Below, in pieces: positions 23,277-34,873 of a stretch of 64,000 nt of DNA. The notes beneath the pieces are model-generated. The model worked only from the letters and a program-made list of their open reading frames with translations. It was not told the origin of the DNA and did not search any database. A program made the position numbers and the translations under genes. Every line of letters starts with the position of its first letter. Position 1 is the stretch's first letter. Source of the stretch: Hormiphora californensis (lineage: Eukaryota > Ctenophora > Tentaculata > Cydippida > Pleurobrachiidae); the NCBI GenBank assembly GCA_020137815.1, contig CM035356.1, forward strand, positions 1,400,232-1,464,231. Direction: 5' to 3'.

Positions 23277-26200
23277 AAAACTCCCTGATTAACCCCCTGA
23301 TTTACCCCATCGATGATATCCGTAACCCGGGCCGGGCAAAGGTGTCAGTTTGACAACAAAAGTGGTCACCTTTCCAGCCAACTAATTTCTGTTAGTTTTT
23401 GGCATAATTGGGGTATATTTTTGGTATTTTCTGATGTGAAACACAATGTAAGACATGTCTGGACGTAGCAGAACGTGTAAAGACCGTCAGAAATCGCTAA
23501 AATACGAAAATTTCAATTTTGACGTCATTGTGACGTCATAGCGTGACGTCACGACGTTATAACGTCATGATAGGGAAGTCTTATTATCAGGCTCATCTAG
23601 ATAAAGAGGCTGACCAAGTTTGAGATCGATTGGACAAGATTTGAGGTCGCTATGGCGAAAAACGCATTATCGTCATATCTATTTTCATACAGTCTTAACA
23701 CTTCAGACGCGATTTGAGACCCTTAAAAATAGAGTTTCACAAATTCGCAATATAGTTTCTGAAAGTTTGGACGATTATCTTTCATAAGTGTGGTCTCCGT
23801 TTTTCAATCAGAAACCGTCTTCAGGGTGTAAATTGAGCTCAAAGAAGTTTGGTTAGTTCGAAAAATGTCTTATCTTTATGACAGTTTGTTAAGACGTTCT
23901 GGTTGGATCTAGAACATGAAAACTATTCGTCTACACAATTCAAACGATTATCTTTCGAATGAAACAAACGAGAAGTGTCTATCTTATGTCGTTTTCTCTT
24001 AAAAACGATTATAAATTTGGTAAAATAGCGTCTATCCATACATAGATAGATAGATACATAGATAGATAGATACATAGACCCGGGACACTTATTGCTTTTT
24101 TCACGATGCCATATCTCTAAAACTAAAAGAGATAGAGACTTGCCCTTTTAAACTACAGTAGATCTAGACTATATGACAATGTATACCAAATTTCAGGCTG
24201 ATTGGTACAGTGGGGGCCTCGCTACGGGCGTCGAAAAATGCCATTTTTGGCTAAAAACTGAAAAAAGTTATTACTGCATTCTGGCACGCGCGGCTGGGGG
24301 GAGGGGATGGTCACCTTTGCGCTTGCCAGCGCAGTGATAATCCCCCACAGGAATTACGCTAGCGGATGAGCAAGGGAAGCACCCCAAGGGTCCCTGTACC
24401 TGGCAGTTCAACTTCAAGTTTAGTCTCCAAGATGATATGTTCGCCCAGGACTCGATAGACCTGCTTAACCGATCGGGTATCCAGTTCAAACGGCACGAAG
24501 ATGAGGGTATTGATGTCCAGGACTTTGCTGAACTGCTCATTCCTTCCGGTCTTATCTTGGTTGATGCCCATTTTGTCAGTTTCCATTCTCTTTACGATTT
24601 CGGTTATCTTCTGAAGATATTAACTAACAGGCCAATGCCAAATGAAGAAGAGGTATTTACTAAAACACTAGCGATATTTGTGTACATAATCTTAAATCAG
24701 CAATTAACAATTTTATACAATCGAATTTTGGTTAAATTTCCATAATTTGAATTGGATGTAACCTCAACGAGAGTGATAACTTAATTAAACCTTGGGGGGG
24801 GGGGGCTGCCTCAAAAATCTCATTAAAGGGCCTAAAAACCCAAATTTTATTTATTTATTTTGAACACTCCATCGTAACAGGCATGCTATTGGAGTCCCAA
24901 AAAACATAGGTACACGCCACACGGGCCCCAGGTGAGCCCCTCAAGTTGGGGCCCATTTGGGGTCCCCTTGTAAACGCGCTTGTACTCCTTGAAATGCTAA
25001 CAATATGATCCTCTCTCAAATATAAAATTTAGGATAGAAACTATCCTTGTGTTTTAGTAGATTTCATAATCTTTCTCATCAATTATTATTTAAGCCTATC
25101 AAAACTAGGAGAAAAATTACCAGAATACAGAGACAAGAAAGATTATGTACTCACCTGAAACACAAGGCTAAATTTTACGCAAAAGTTAAAATTTCAGAGA
25201 GGATCATATTGTTAGCATTTCAAGGAATACAAGCGCGTTTACAAGGGGACCCCAACTGACCCCAACTTGAGGGGCTCCCCCTGGGCTCACATTGGGCGGG
25301 TGGAGCGTGTACCTATGTTTTTTGGGACTCCAATAGCATGCTTGTTACGATGTAGTGTTCAAAATAAATAAATAAAATTTGGGTTTTTAGGCCCTTTAAT
25401 CTCACGCTTTTTGGCCTAAACTCGAAAATCTCAAAACTCTCAGCTACCTTGAAAATCGCCAATGAGGCATGAGATTCTTGCGGCAGCCCCCCCCCCCCCA
25501 AACCTTTCACAACACCTACAAATACATTTCTGCAGGAGTTTTTCGACCTTCTCACCATGTACTTCCCCACTGTATACGACATTAAGTATCTCATGAAGAG
25601 CTGTAAAACACTCAAGGGCGGACTCCAGGTATAAAGCACTTAACTGTATAGTGGGGGTTTTGATTTAATCAAAGTTTGATAGGATTTTGCGACTTGCGTC
25701 ACAGTTTAAATTCAACTTTATGCTTGAGATTATTTTGAGTTTTGACAAATCGAATGCATGGTTGTTAAATTATTCTTGGAGGAGAGGGCCAGAGGGAGGT
25801 GCTGCAGCAATTAACCTGCCAACTGCCATGTTCTGCAATTTTAGCAGACACTCTTCTTCAAAGAAGTAGAAGCGGTGCTTTCACACGTCCCAAATATTGC
25901 ACAACGTCTTAAAATGTTCCATATTTGGTAATCTTTACATAAACGTTTATTTTGTTTCCTCCTTTAAAAGTTCCATTTCTCTAGGAGACGGCAGACAGTT
26001 TGGAGATAGAGAGGATAGGATCTCAACATCAAGCTGGATCAGACAGTCTCCTAACATCTTCTACATTTTTCAAGGTATGTTATTACTTATTTCCCCTTTC
26101 ACTTCTCCGTCACCATTTCTTGAATACTTTACCCTACTGATAAGAATTCTGCAACAACGTGCACAATACACACCTAACACCCCCGCATCTAACGACGGCT

Positions 26201-26375
26201 CTCTCTTCCACCCCAGATGCGCCACATGTACTTTGAGGACTGCATTGACAATGAAAAGTACAGCGGACGATTGTACGGTCTGGGAGGGTGTCTGATGCCC
26301 CACAGTCAACTGGAGAACAGGCATCACGGTCAAATGGTCAACCATAACGATCCAGAGACTACAATTTGTGCTTAG
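13838..26375 (+). CDS. CNOT7: CCR4-NOT deadenylase subunit CNOT7/8 (CAF1/POP2), 292 aa, six coding exons
   Basis: Exons 13838-13958, 22405-22518, 24351-24652, 25536-25628, 25985-26074 and 26217-26375 join in phase to a complete DEDD-family 3'-5' exonuclease that shortens mRNA poly(A) tails in the CCR4-NOT complex. The protein starts [17 protein letters not shown] and contains [11 protein letters not shown] (metal ligands D41 and E43), YDFGYL (D161) and [10 protein letters not shown] (H225 and D230), so all catalytic residues are present. W96[18 protein letters not shown] and the [10 protein letters not shown] segment match the family closely. The length is normal (human CNOT7, 285 aa). Only the C-terminal tail after the last helix is divergent and His-rich ([13 protein letters not shown]). 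Intron 1 is 8.4 kb because a Polinton-type element is inserted in it; introns 2 and 3 also carry inverted-repeat elements. CNOT7 versus CNOT8 arose in vertebrates, so the symbol denotes the common ancestor. Confidence 0.95.
13968..15020. repeat. Left terminal inverted repeat of the Polinton-type element
   Basis: Matches the reverse complement of 21197-22261 with modest divergence. From the tip inward it holds three CACGTG-containing repeats with TGACGTCA motifs, a (GA)n tract (14216-14286), the tRNA-Glu-like sequence, a CTGACAGCCAAGCGTA hairpin near 14757-14790, and an array of 20-21 bp units (14806-15007, ...AGCACCACAGACAAAAGTTG...). Confidence 0.9.
14531..14601 (+). tRNA. tRNA-Glu(UUC)-like sequence in the left TIR (probable pseudogene)
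   Basis: Contains an A-box-like TGGTCGAGTG, an anticodon-loop block CTTTCAC identical to that of tRNA-Glu(UUC), and a perfect B box GGTTCGAATCC at nearly the spacing of tRNA-Glu. The acceptor and T stems do not pair properly, so it is probably not a functional tRNA but a pol III promoter-like relic. The second copy lies in the right TIR. Confidence 0.55.
15350..15664 (-). CDS. Unidentified ORF fragment in the Polinton-type element
   Basis: About 100 codons ending [15 protein letters not shown]. It lies between the left TIR and the nested LINE. The stretch after residue 25 looks protein-like ([19 protein letters not shown]), but I recognise no family. It could be a remnant of an element gene, as both of its ends sit near disrupted sequence. 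Confidence 0.3.
   Translation of the reverse strand: MSGTVLLIWPCRVCGGIQNLILLLLVNPFALRANFGEMVLVAGLGNTDIISLTNDMHYPVLSYGTVEGAQAGSLRVSGFRTSDDDQAIKVIKELSSVWKSREWR
15800..17760 (-). pseudogene. Dead CR1-group non-LTR retrotransposon (LINE), 5'-truncated
   Basis: Reading the - strand from 17760 down, successive frames give reverse-transcriptase blocks in the right order: [34 protein letters not shown] with [32 protein letters not shown], the catalytic YADD box (17010-17040), [15 protein letters not shown], and a C-terminal [10 protein letters not shown]...[10 protein letters not shown]. The order and motifs are those of the CR1/Jockey superfamily. Several frameshifts and stops separate the blocks, so it is inactive. 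No endonuclease is present. The 3' end is near an AATAAA in LINE orientation at about 15814. It is nested inside the Polinton-type element and is therefore younger than that insertion. Confidence 0.85.
17760..17935. repeat. Minisatellite, about 36-bp degenerate unit
   Basis: Roughly five imperfect copies of a unit like CCACTTCCAGTTCCTCTTAC + ATCTTCACCACTCAC. It joins the truncated LINE 5' end to the start of the protease relic; in LINE orientation it reads as a Gly/Ser-rich run continuous with the RT frame. Confidence 0.7.
17939..18292 (+). pseudogene. Broken adenovirus-type cysteine protease (adenain-like) of the Polinton-type element
   Basis: A frame of 117 codons begins with ATG right after the minisatellite. 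It has the family's N-terminal YFIGTFPA block, the GQHWCAWW block with the catalytic His, and FFDSFG with the acidic partner. Adenain-like proteases mature virion proteins of adenoviruses, virophages and Polintons. The copy is broken. Near 18250 the sequence homologous to the C-terminal nucleophile block is read in a different frame, and in that frame the codon where the nucleophile Cys is expected is not a Cys codon. The displaced frame stays open to about 18416. Nucleotide damage therefore includes at least one frameshift and one active-site substitution, so no active protease is expected. The family call is strong; the element's age is unknown. Confidence 0.85.
18434..18676 (-). pseudogene. 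Unidentified decayed ORF region of the Polinton-type element
   Basis: Minus-strand sequence from about 18970 to 18434 contains two or three overlapping open segments interrupted by stops, the longest of 80 codons. In more than one frame there are protein-like stretches (for instance [16 protein letters not shown] near 18860). It may be a degraded capsid-related gene, but I cannot show that. Confidence 0.3.
19239..19349 (-). CDS. Small acidic ORF, 36 aa, in the Polinton-type element
   Basis: ATG to TGA, beginning [20 protein letters not shown]. It is upstream-independent, on the same strand as and just downstream of the minor-virion-protein-like ORF. Acid-rich start, no family recognised; may be chance. 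Confidence 0.25.
   Translation of the reverse strand: MAESRQVDISDSDDGSMCDSLSSIYDLLRHTYDALA
19423..19728 (-). CDS. pVI/pX-like minor virion protein ORF of the Polinton-type element, 101 aa
   Basis: Starts [13 protein letters not shown] at an ATG (19728). A central Gly/Ala-rich amphipathic, hydrophobic segment ([19 protein letters not shown]) is followed by a very basic C-terminus ([15 protein letters not shown]). This architecture recalls small minor-capsid or core proteins of adenoviruses and their Polinton/adintovirus relatives, which associate with membrane and DNA. The frame is intact. The promoter and first codons are duplicated at 20107-20155. The assignment rests on composition and on the adenain-like neighbour, not on a strict motif. 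Confidence 0.55.
   Translation of the reverse strand: MEEVDYKNVAAYSRIINQHGSGYNSDGYYVYTQNGEGIGGFLASIFRGALPILSSAIKGVATAARAGAENMIQTYRPNAAITRYARPKRKRQRRKFRLAKL
19685..20525. repeat. 422-bp tandem duplication
   Basis: Copy 1 (19685-20106) and copy 2 (from 20107) share the 5' end of the minor-virion-protein-like ORF, its upstream region, a 41-bp array and the GTTTGCCAGCTATTTATTTG block, with small array-length differences. Confidence 0.85.
19770..20405. repeat. Two arrays of a 41-bp unit (dimer of a 20-21 bp motif)
   Basis: The unit starts TGTGGTGCTCAACTTTTTG and continues TCTATGGTGCTCGATATTGTTC. About four copies lie at 19770-19945 and about five at 20194-20400. Both halves derive from one GTGGTGCTC... 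motif that also builds the inner ends of both TIRs. The long Cys/Leu/Phe/Trp-rich frames here are by-products of the repeat. Confidence 0.9.
20822..21085 (+). CDS. Unidentified ORF, 87 aa, in the Polinton-type element
   Basis: ATG to TAA, beginning [17 protein letters not shown]. Ordinary protein-like composition with [18 protein letters not shown]. It is next to a second open segment at about 20628-20794 ([17 protein letters not shown]) with no stop-free link. Not recognised; may be an accessory protein of the element. Confidence 0.4.
   Translation: MLDSVLLDPRNTGEIKFSRPSNNPNVFDTAKLVSQCDPKDVQRIKENIGWDDLIEIAHNSRDSPAWRVEAIVCIEFDVTKIYLTNVL
21197..22261. repeat. Right terminal inverted repeat of the Polinton-type element
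   Basis: Reverse complement of the left TIR, including the 20-21 bp array (21213-21440), the hairpin at about 21453-21486, the tRNA-like sequence, a CT-rich tract (21928-22010) and the CACGTG/TGACGTCA-rich tip. Indels and substitutions relative to the left copy show the insertion is not recent. Confidence 0.9.
21634..21697 (-). tRNA. tRNA-Glu(UUC)-like sequence in the right TIR (pseudogene)
   Basis: Mirror copy of the left-TIR sequence, with the B box GGTTCGAATCC and CTTTCAC loop kept but the A-box region changed (TTGGTGAGTG). Divergence from the left copy suggests no selection for tRNA function. Confidence 0.5.
23093..23408. mobile_element. Fold-back (inverted repeat) element around a (CT)n core
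   Basis: Arms of about 73 bp (ATTATGCCAAAAACTAACAG... and its complement) are nearly perfect and flank a (CT)n tract at about 23204-23272. Lies in CNOT7/8 intron 2. No coding capacity; MITE-like. Confidence 0.7.
23409..24350. other. Remainder of CNOT7/8 intron 2
   Basis: AT-rich, with a TGACGTCA-type cluster at 23518-23560, a GATA-type microsatellite at about 24034-24078, and sequence near 24100-24260 with the look of an old dispersed repeat. No gene seen. Confidence 0.4.
24792..25502. mobile_element. Inverted-repeat element with poly-G/poly-C tips
   Basis: Left arm starts TTGGGGG...CTGCC, right arm ends GGCAGCCCC...CAA. Arms of more than 200 bp share AATTTTATTTATTTATTTTG, the CAATAGCATGC block and the AAGGGGACCCCAA block. 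The right arm carries about 100 extra bp (CTTTTTGGCCTAAACTCG...). It ends about 30 bp upstream of the CNOT7/8 exon 4 acceptor. Confidence 0.7.
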
Positions 26376-26899
26376 GGGGATAGGGGATTTAGGAGGGGAT
26401 AAGGTGGGTTTAGGGGGTGGATTAGGTGCTTTTCAAGGTAGGGTCGCGTGAACTGGAAGATATTTTATGATATACTAGCCACTATGCGTTATTTGAGGAC
26501 CGGAAACAAGGAACGTACATTATACATACATGATATAGGTACAACCTTGGAGATGTTGTGAGGAGAGAAGCTTTTGACCGATCGGACGCAGGCGTTTGAA
26601 CTTCAAGGGTGTCTAGAAATATCTATAGGAGTAAGATAAGATTGGGAAACATGGTCAAAGAATAGAAGTGGTTTAATAACAGGCCTATTTTTATTTACTA
26701 ATTTGAAAATTGTTAATCTCACGAAATTATATGTTTACAAGAAAACCCATACCAATGTTTTACTTTCAGATTTATATCCTTCCTACCGTTACTTCCTCCA
26801 AATTCTATCCTTCCGCGATAACTTACCGTTTCTATAAAACTCTGAAGTTGCTCGGTCGCATAAAGACCTGTCTCTTTATATTTCTCTCTACTTCAGGTG
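26376..26899. other. CNOT7/8 3' UTR and TANGO6 upstream region
   Basis: G-rich just after the CNOT7/8 stop, then AT-rich. The sequence tttctctctacttcag ends at 26896, three bases before the TANGO6 ATG, so TANGO6 may have a spliced 5' UTR exon here. Confidence 0.45.
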
Positions 26900-29692
26900 A
26901 TGACGATTAAAGATGGGGAGGTGTTCGAATTGTTCCAGATTCTCATTAAAACAACCGATACTTCTGATATCACAGAGACAATTACATCAAACACAGCCAC
27001 TTATCTCTCCGCTCGACCACCAACAACGTTATCTCAAGAACACACCGACTTTGTTGGATGTTGTCTCGATTCCCTATCCCTTTTACGCCTCCCAACAGAG
27101 CCTGATTACGCGATATCAGTTTCCGAACAATCGACAATGACCCAACTATTGGAGTTGATAGCAGGGTTTGGTGTTTCAGAGTGGTGCGACAAGGGTGTTG
27201 CTCCTTTATCAAATAATAACCACTGCCGGGAAGTATCGAGACTAATGAGTTCTGCAGAGAAGAATGACAGGTTGGTTCATTTTATAAGCACCCTGATGCC
27301 TTTAGCAAGAAACAATTTCTTCAGCTACATAGTGCTTCCTTCCTCTCTCGGTTTTCTAATCGCTGCTTGTATTCAAGTCCTTTACGGTCCCCATAATCCT
27401 ACTCGTCTGCAACGAATCTCCAAAGATGCGTCAGAAATAGCAAAATCCGAGTCAATCGATTTAGAAACGTTGAAGGCCACCCTCGATGAACTTCTATACC
27501 GATGCCCCAAGGCGGTGCCTGCGTTAGTTAACCTCCAGCTACCCAAAGGGAAGGACCCGCCACCACGGTGGTTGTTGGCGGTTACGAATGATCTGATGAG
27601 GCTACAGGTGACCAGACCGAATGGAGTTGTAAATGTCACACGAGCACTGTTCGAGCACTTTGGAAGTGTTCTTGCCCATGAGGATCAGGGATTTTGTGAC
27701 AAAGTGTCCAGTGTTATCCTCAGTCCACCACGCAAGGACCCAGATGTTTTCATTGCCAATATAGCTGATCAGGTAGCGACCATGCCAGATGTTCTGGGAG
27801 GAAGTGTGAAGTTGAAACAACAGTTCATGAGGATTCTAAAAAACCTCATTCACAAACTCTCGGCTGAGTATCCAGAAGTTGCATTTCAGAAACTCTGGAG
27901 CAGGTTCTTCTACCCATGTGTATTGTACCAAATGAAATCCCCCGCCAAGACGTCGTTAACAGAGTCTGAGGTTAACAAATGGTTAGGAAACCTCGAGACA
28001 CTTGCCTCCCTTGGTGTATTCCATGGAAATATGGCGGAACGTCTCGTTTCTTCCTTCCTACCGCCCCTCCTCCACCTTCTCAATCTAACTCACACAGGCA
28101 TAGCACATGGGGTAAACACCCGAGTCAAGAGGATTGTGCTTGAAATGGTTAACGCATCAAGACATACCTGGTTAAACAGTTTATACGACTTCCTCACAGA
28201 GGAAACGGGTGCGGTTTGGCGTTTTGGGGATAATGGAAAAGTGAGATTGGATAAATCCCGCGAAGAAAGTAAGGGGGCACCTGGATGTAATTCTTGGAAT
28301 CCAGACGATATTCTGGGAACTAATGATCACACGGTGACTGTCATCATGGAACTCCTTCGAAAACACACTGGCGAAGGAAACCCCTCGGAGCATCTGTCTG
28401 AATTTTTTATCAAGCTCTACAGAGATGTGATTGAAACGCTCCGAAAGGAAAGCGAGGAACCGGGTAGGCAGGATCGGGATAATTTTCTGGAGGTTCCAAT
28501 TGATTTTCTTGACATTCAGGTTTCCCTTCGAAAGAGCCTCCTCATGTCTCAGATGTGCGAGAAGTTCGGTGAAAAACTTCTTTCTAAAACATCCCAAACT
28601 ATCGAACTGTTGAAGACTATCATCGTGATGAAGGCAGACAATCCAACCATGGAAGGGGATGAAGTTGTTGTAACGAGTTTTGGAATTCTCAGCACTTACA
28701 TGCGAGACGAGATCAAGCTGAGTGAGGGGGATGAAACCGAGATAAAGAGCCTTCTTGAGCCCCTCAGACGAATCATGGACACAGCATCAGACTCACATAT
28801 CGCAGGGCTAGCCAACGATTTGAGGATCTGTATAGCAACGAAGACCAACATTTCATCCCTATCCTCTTTTACAGACTGTGGAACAACAACGGGGGAAGAA
28901 CATCAGAAGGAGGACTCCTTATCGGTGTTGGTGAAAGATCTTGCTGATCCACTCATCCCATCTCGAGCTCACGCCATCATGCAGATTGGAAAGCGGTTTG
29001 CTCGACGTGATCCATTTGTTCTCACTCACATTGATGTTCTGCAGAGTGTGGTACTGGATAACTTGACTCATGATGACAGTTACGTGTTTCTCGCTGCGGC
29101 CAAGTGTCTCGCCCAAATTGCCTGGTCGGATACTAACCGGATTTTAACGGCTATAACTGGGGAGATCCATAAGACAGGCAGGAGAGAGGATGATAGAGTG
29201 AAATGTATGGAGGTTCTGATGGATGTGGTGAAAATAACTAATGAACTACTGCCCGTGTACCAGAACCAGATTTTCAACTGTCTCCTACACTGTACTGGAG
29301 ATGAGAGCATGGTTGTAAGGGCGTCTGGGTACAGTAACATCGCTACACTTCTAAAAACTAACAAGTTTGCTGGGAATTCCCACATCCAGGAGATAGTTGG
29401 GCAGTGTGAAAAGTGTTTGTTGGGAGCGGATCCTGCTGCCTTTGTTAGGAATGCAGCTGTGCAGGTGTTAGCGGGGTTTATAGAGGTCCAGGATAGAGGA
29501 GTGTTGTATGGGATGGAGAGAGAGACTTTAATGATTTACCGGTTATTGAAGAGGGTTAGTGCAGAGGATGGGGATGAAAGTGTGAGGTTGAAAGCACTTC
29601 AAACACTTGGGGTGCTGTCAGATATTGTCAAGGAATTCATGTTCCCTAAGCAACGAATAACACGTGACGTTAAAATTCTTGAACATTTTTAA
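26900..29692 (+). CDS. TANGO6: TANGO6 (TMCO7) homologue, about 930 aa, single coding exon
   Basis: A long frame of alpha-solenoid (HEAT/ARM-like) character. Residues about 672-795 match the RTP1 C1 region (LVKDLADPLIPSRAHAIMQI, followed by DDSYVFLAAAKCLAQIAW), and residues about 890-917 match the RTP1 C2 region (DESVRLKALQTLGVLSDIVK). These two regions define TANGO6 in animals and Rtp1 in yeast. Fly Tango6 affects secretion and Golgi organisation; yeast Rtp1 helps assemble and import RNA polymerase II. Slightly shorter than human TANGO6 (1094 aa). I start at ATG 26900 because an acceptor-like site is immediately upstream; an upstream exon with more N-terminal residues is possible. Its stop lies about 120 bp before the MRPS2 start. 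Confidence 0.88.
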   Translation: MTIKDGEVFELFQILIKTTDTSDITETITSNTATYLSARPPTTLSQEHTDFVGCCLDSLSLLRLPTEPDYAISVSEQSTMTQLLELIAGFGVSEWCDKGVAPLSNNNHCREVSRLMSSAEKNDRLVHFISTLMPLARNNFFSYIVLPSSLGFLIAACIQVLYGPHNPTRLQRISKDASEIAKSESIDLETLKATLDELLYRCPKAVPALVNLQLPKGKDPPPRWLLAVTNDLMRLQVTRPNGVVNVTRALFEHFGSVLAHEDQGFCDKVSSVILSPPRKDPDVFIANIADQVATMPDVLGGSVKLKQQFMRILKNLIHKLSAEYPEVAFQKLWSRFFYPCVLYQMKSPAKTSLTESEVNKWLGNLETLASLGVFHGNMAERLVSSFLPPLLHLLNLTHTGIAHGVNTRVKRIVLEMVNASRHTWLNSLYDFLTEETGAVWRFGDNGKVRLDKSREESKGAPGCNSWNPDDILGTNDHTVTVIMELLRKHTGEGNPSEHLSEFFIKLYRDVIETLRKESEEPGRQDRDNFLEVPIDFLDIQVSLRKSLLMSQMCEKFGEKLLSKTSQTIELLKTIIVMKADNPTMEGDEVVVTSFGILSTYMRDEIKLSEGDETEIKSLLEPLRRIMDTASDSHIAGLANDLRICIATKTNISSLSSFTDCGTTTGEEHQKEDSLSVLVKDLADPLIPSRAHAIMQIGKRFARRDPFVLTHIDVLQSVVLDNLTHDDSYVFLAAAKCLAQIAWSDTNRILTAITGEIHKTGRREDDRVKCMEVLMDVVKITNELLPVYQNQIFNCLLHCTGDESMVVRASGYSNIATLLKTNKFAGNSHIQEIVGQCEKCLLGADPAAFVRNAAVQVLAGFIEVQDRGVLYGMERETLMIYRLLKRVSAEDGDESVRLKALQTLGVLSDIVKEFMFPKQRITRDVKILEHF

Positions 29693-29811
29693 CAAATTTT
29701 CTATCCAATAATTTATTTTATTTGACATAACAATATGACTGTTTTAAACCAAATTCTATTGAATTTCATAGACATACTTAGTACTTACGTCATCCCACCT
29801 TGCAGTCTACA

Positions 29812-32540
<2,729 letters not shown>

Positions 32541-32832
32541 TGAGACGAGATCTACTGAAATTAATTTATTGTTTTGTACACATCTTTTATGTTTTTTTCA
32601 TGTTCCCAAACTAACGTCTGTTGAATTTTTACATTATTATTCCTCTATACTCTGTACCTAGTTGTCTAGTCTACCAGACCGTTCTTTAATCAAAGGACTG
32701 GACGGGGGATTGAGTTAGACAATTCTGGAAAGACAATAATGTCACCTTTACCACATAATCTAACTGCCCCCCCCCCCCCCCATTACCACTAACTACATTA
32801 AACAATATTTCCCCATTGTAGACTCCCCCACT

Positions 32833-34822
32833 ATGGCATCGAATGAGTTTGGCCAGTTGATGGTGTTCTGCGTTGCTATGTTGGTGGGATGTTTCCTAGC
32901 TGGTATGGTACCACTCAGCATGACGCTCAGTGAGGTATGGTTATTTTATTCAACAGTAGTTTTATGTGTAGTATCATCCAATGACCGGCACGTATATATT
33001 CAAAATTCATTTTATTTTTCGGCGTGGTTTATTGGGAAAGTCGAGAAGGGGGAGAGGTCGAGAAGGACGAAGGAGAAAGAGACAGCGAAATAGACAGCGA
33101 AATGAGTGCTTGAGCTACCTGTGTCAGGAATTCATAATGGTATTATGATGAATATCGAATGATTTAAAGATTGAATATATGCCATATGGGCCTCAGAAAA
33201 CGCATGAAAAAAACACTGAAAATGCAATTTGGAAGAAATATAATATTCTTGTATTTTGGAATCCTAAGAAATTGCAAACCGGTTTCTGAGCCACCTAACT
33301 GTCCTAAAAGGACTTTCCTTGGTCCAACCTGGCGGGCGGGGGGGGGGGGGTTGAGGAAGACTCAGTAAACTCTCTTCTGTTTATTCTTCTTCTTCATCTT
33401 ATACGAGGCTGTTATGTAAGGGATGTATCACATGCGGTATTTACATCTTCCAGATTCTCCTCCTAACATCCATGCTTTCTTGAATCTAAACCTTTCCTAA
33501 CAAGTAACAGACTTCCCTTTTGCAGTCGAATCTACAGTTGATGTCCTCGCTGGGTGCGGGGTTATTAGTGGGGACAGCCCTCGCAGTCATCATCCCAGAG
33601 GGAGTTACCATTTTGTTATCGGCATCACACACACATGTAGACCCCTCAACAACATTACCAAACGGTAGGTAACCATGGTAACACTTGGTGATGGTAATAA
33701 GTGTTTTATGGTAAACATTTTATCTCGTTACTGTCCTTTCACTTAATATCTTCCCATAGACCATCTAAGCACTTAGCCTCTTTCCTTTTTGGATGTCAAG
33801 CCATTATCATATCTATATTATAAAGCAGAGATGGTTGCAAGACAATTGGTTTTTTGGGGGTTTTTAGGGTTTGCACGTGGAAAATTGACATGTTGTTAGG
33901 GGTGGTTGGTGGGGTTTGGGGGGTGCACGTGCGAATGTAAAGGTTTTATAAATTTGGGGGATAATAGCTCTTTGGAAAGAGCTTGATATTATCTTTCTAA
34001 TGAGCCCAAGATTTTTGAAATTGGTTGAGAAATGACCGAGTTATGAGGGAAATGGTGAAAAATGAGGGAAAATGTGGGGTTCTGAACTGTTTCAGATCAC
34101 AGATTGAGAGAGGGGTGAGGGGAGTATTCATTATGGCGTTATAGGGGAGTAAATAGAGGGTGAGATGGAGTGAATAGGGGATGATATGATTCAATAGGGA
34201 CCGAGGGGAGTCAATAGGGATAAGAGGGGTCTGGGGTGAGGACTGAGGACTGAGGGGAGTCAACAGGGGGAAGGGGGCGTGGAGTATGATCTCGCGACCG
34301 GAGGTGCCGCGAAGCGGCGCCGTAGGGAGCAAAGTAGGCATGAGCCCGGGATCGGGATTGAGAGGAGTCAATAGAGTGTGAGAGTTTTTTGTTCTTTTGC
34401 CTGGGCTCTCTAGTCTATATTATAAAGCAGAGAACAGTGCAAGACAAAATTTGGGGGAGGGGTTTTTAGGGCCTGCACGTGGAAAATTGACGTGTTGTTA
34501 GGGATGGTTGGTGGGGGGTTTGGGGAGTTGCCATGATGGTGGGCAAGAGTGTTAATACTGCACGTGCATGTTGTTGGGTGTTGTATTGCGTGTTCCTGTG
34601 GTGTTTTGTGGTGTTTGGCCATCTACTGCTGAGGCCCCGATGAATGCCACAGCTTTTCTACCAATTCGTATCCCAGCTTTAATAACTCTACACAGCTCCA
34701 GTTCTACGGATCTTTATCACCTGATTCGGTATGTTCTTCAGCTGCAGTACTCTAAAGAGTTCCCTGTACCAGCTTCCATTATATTCACCAGCCCGATATG
34801 AAGAGACGACGATAGAGAGAAA

Positions 34823-34873
<51 letters not shown>

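Noticed and set aside
28181-28597. 138-codon - strand frame
   Set aside because: Shadow within the TANGO6 coding exon.
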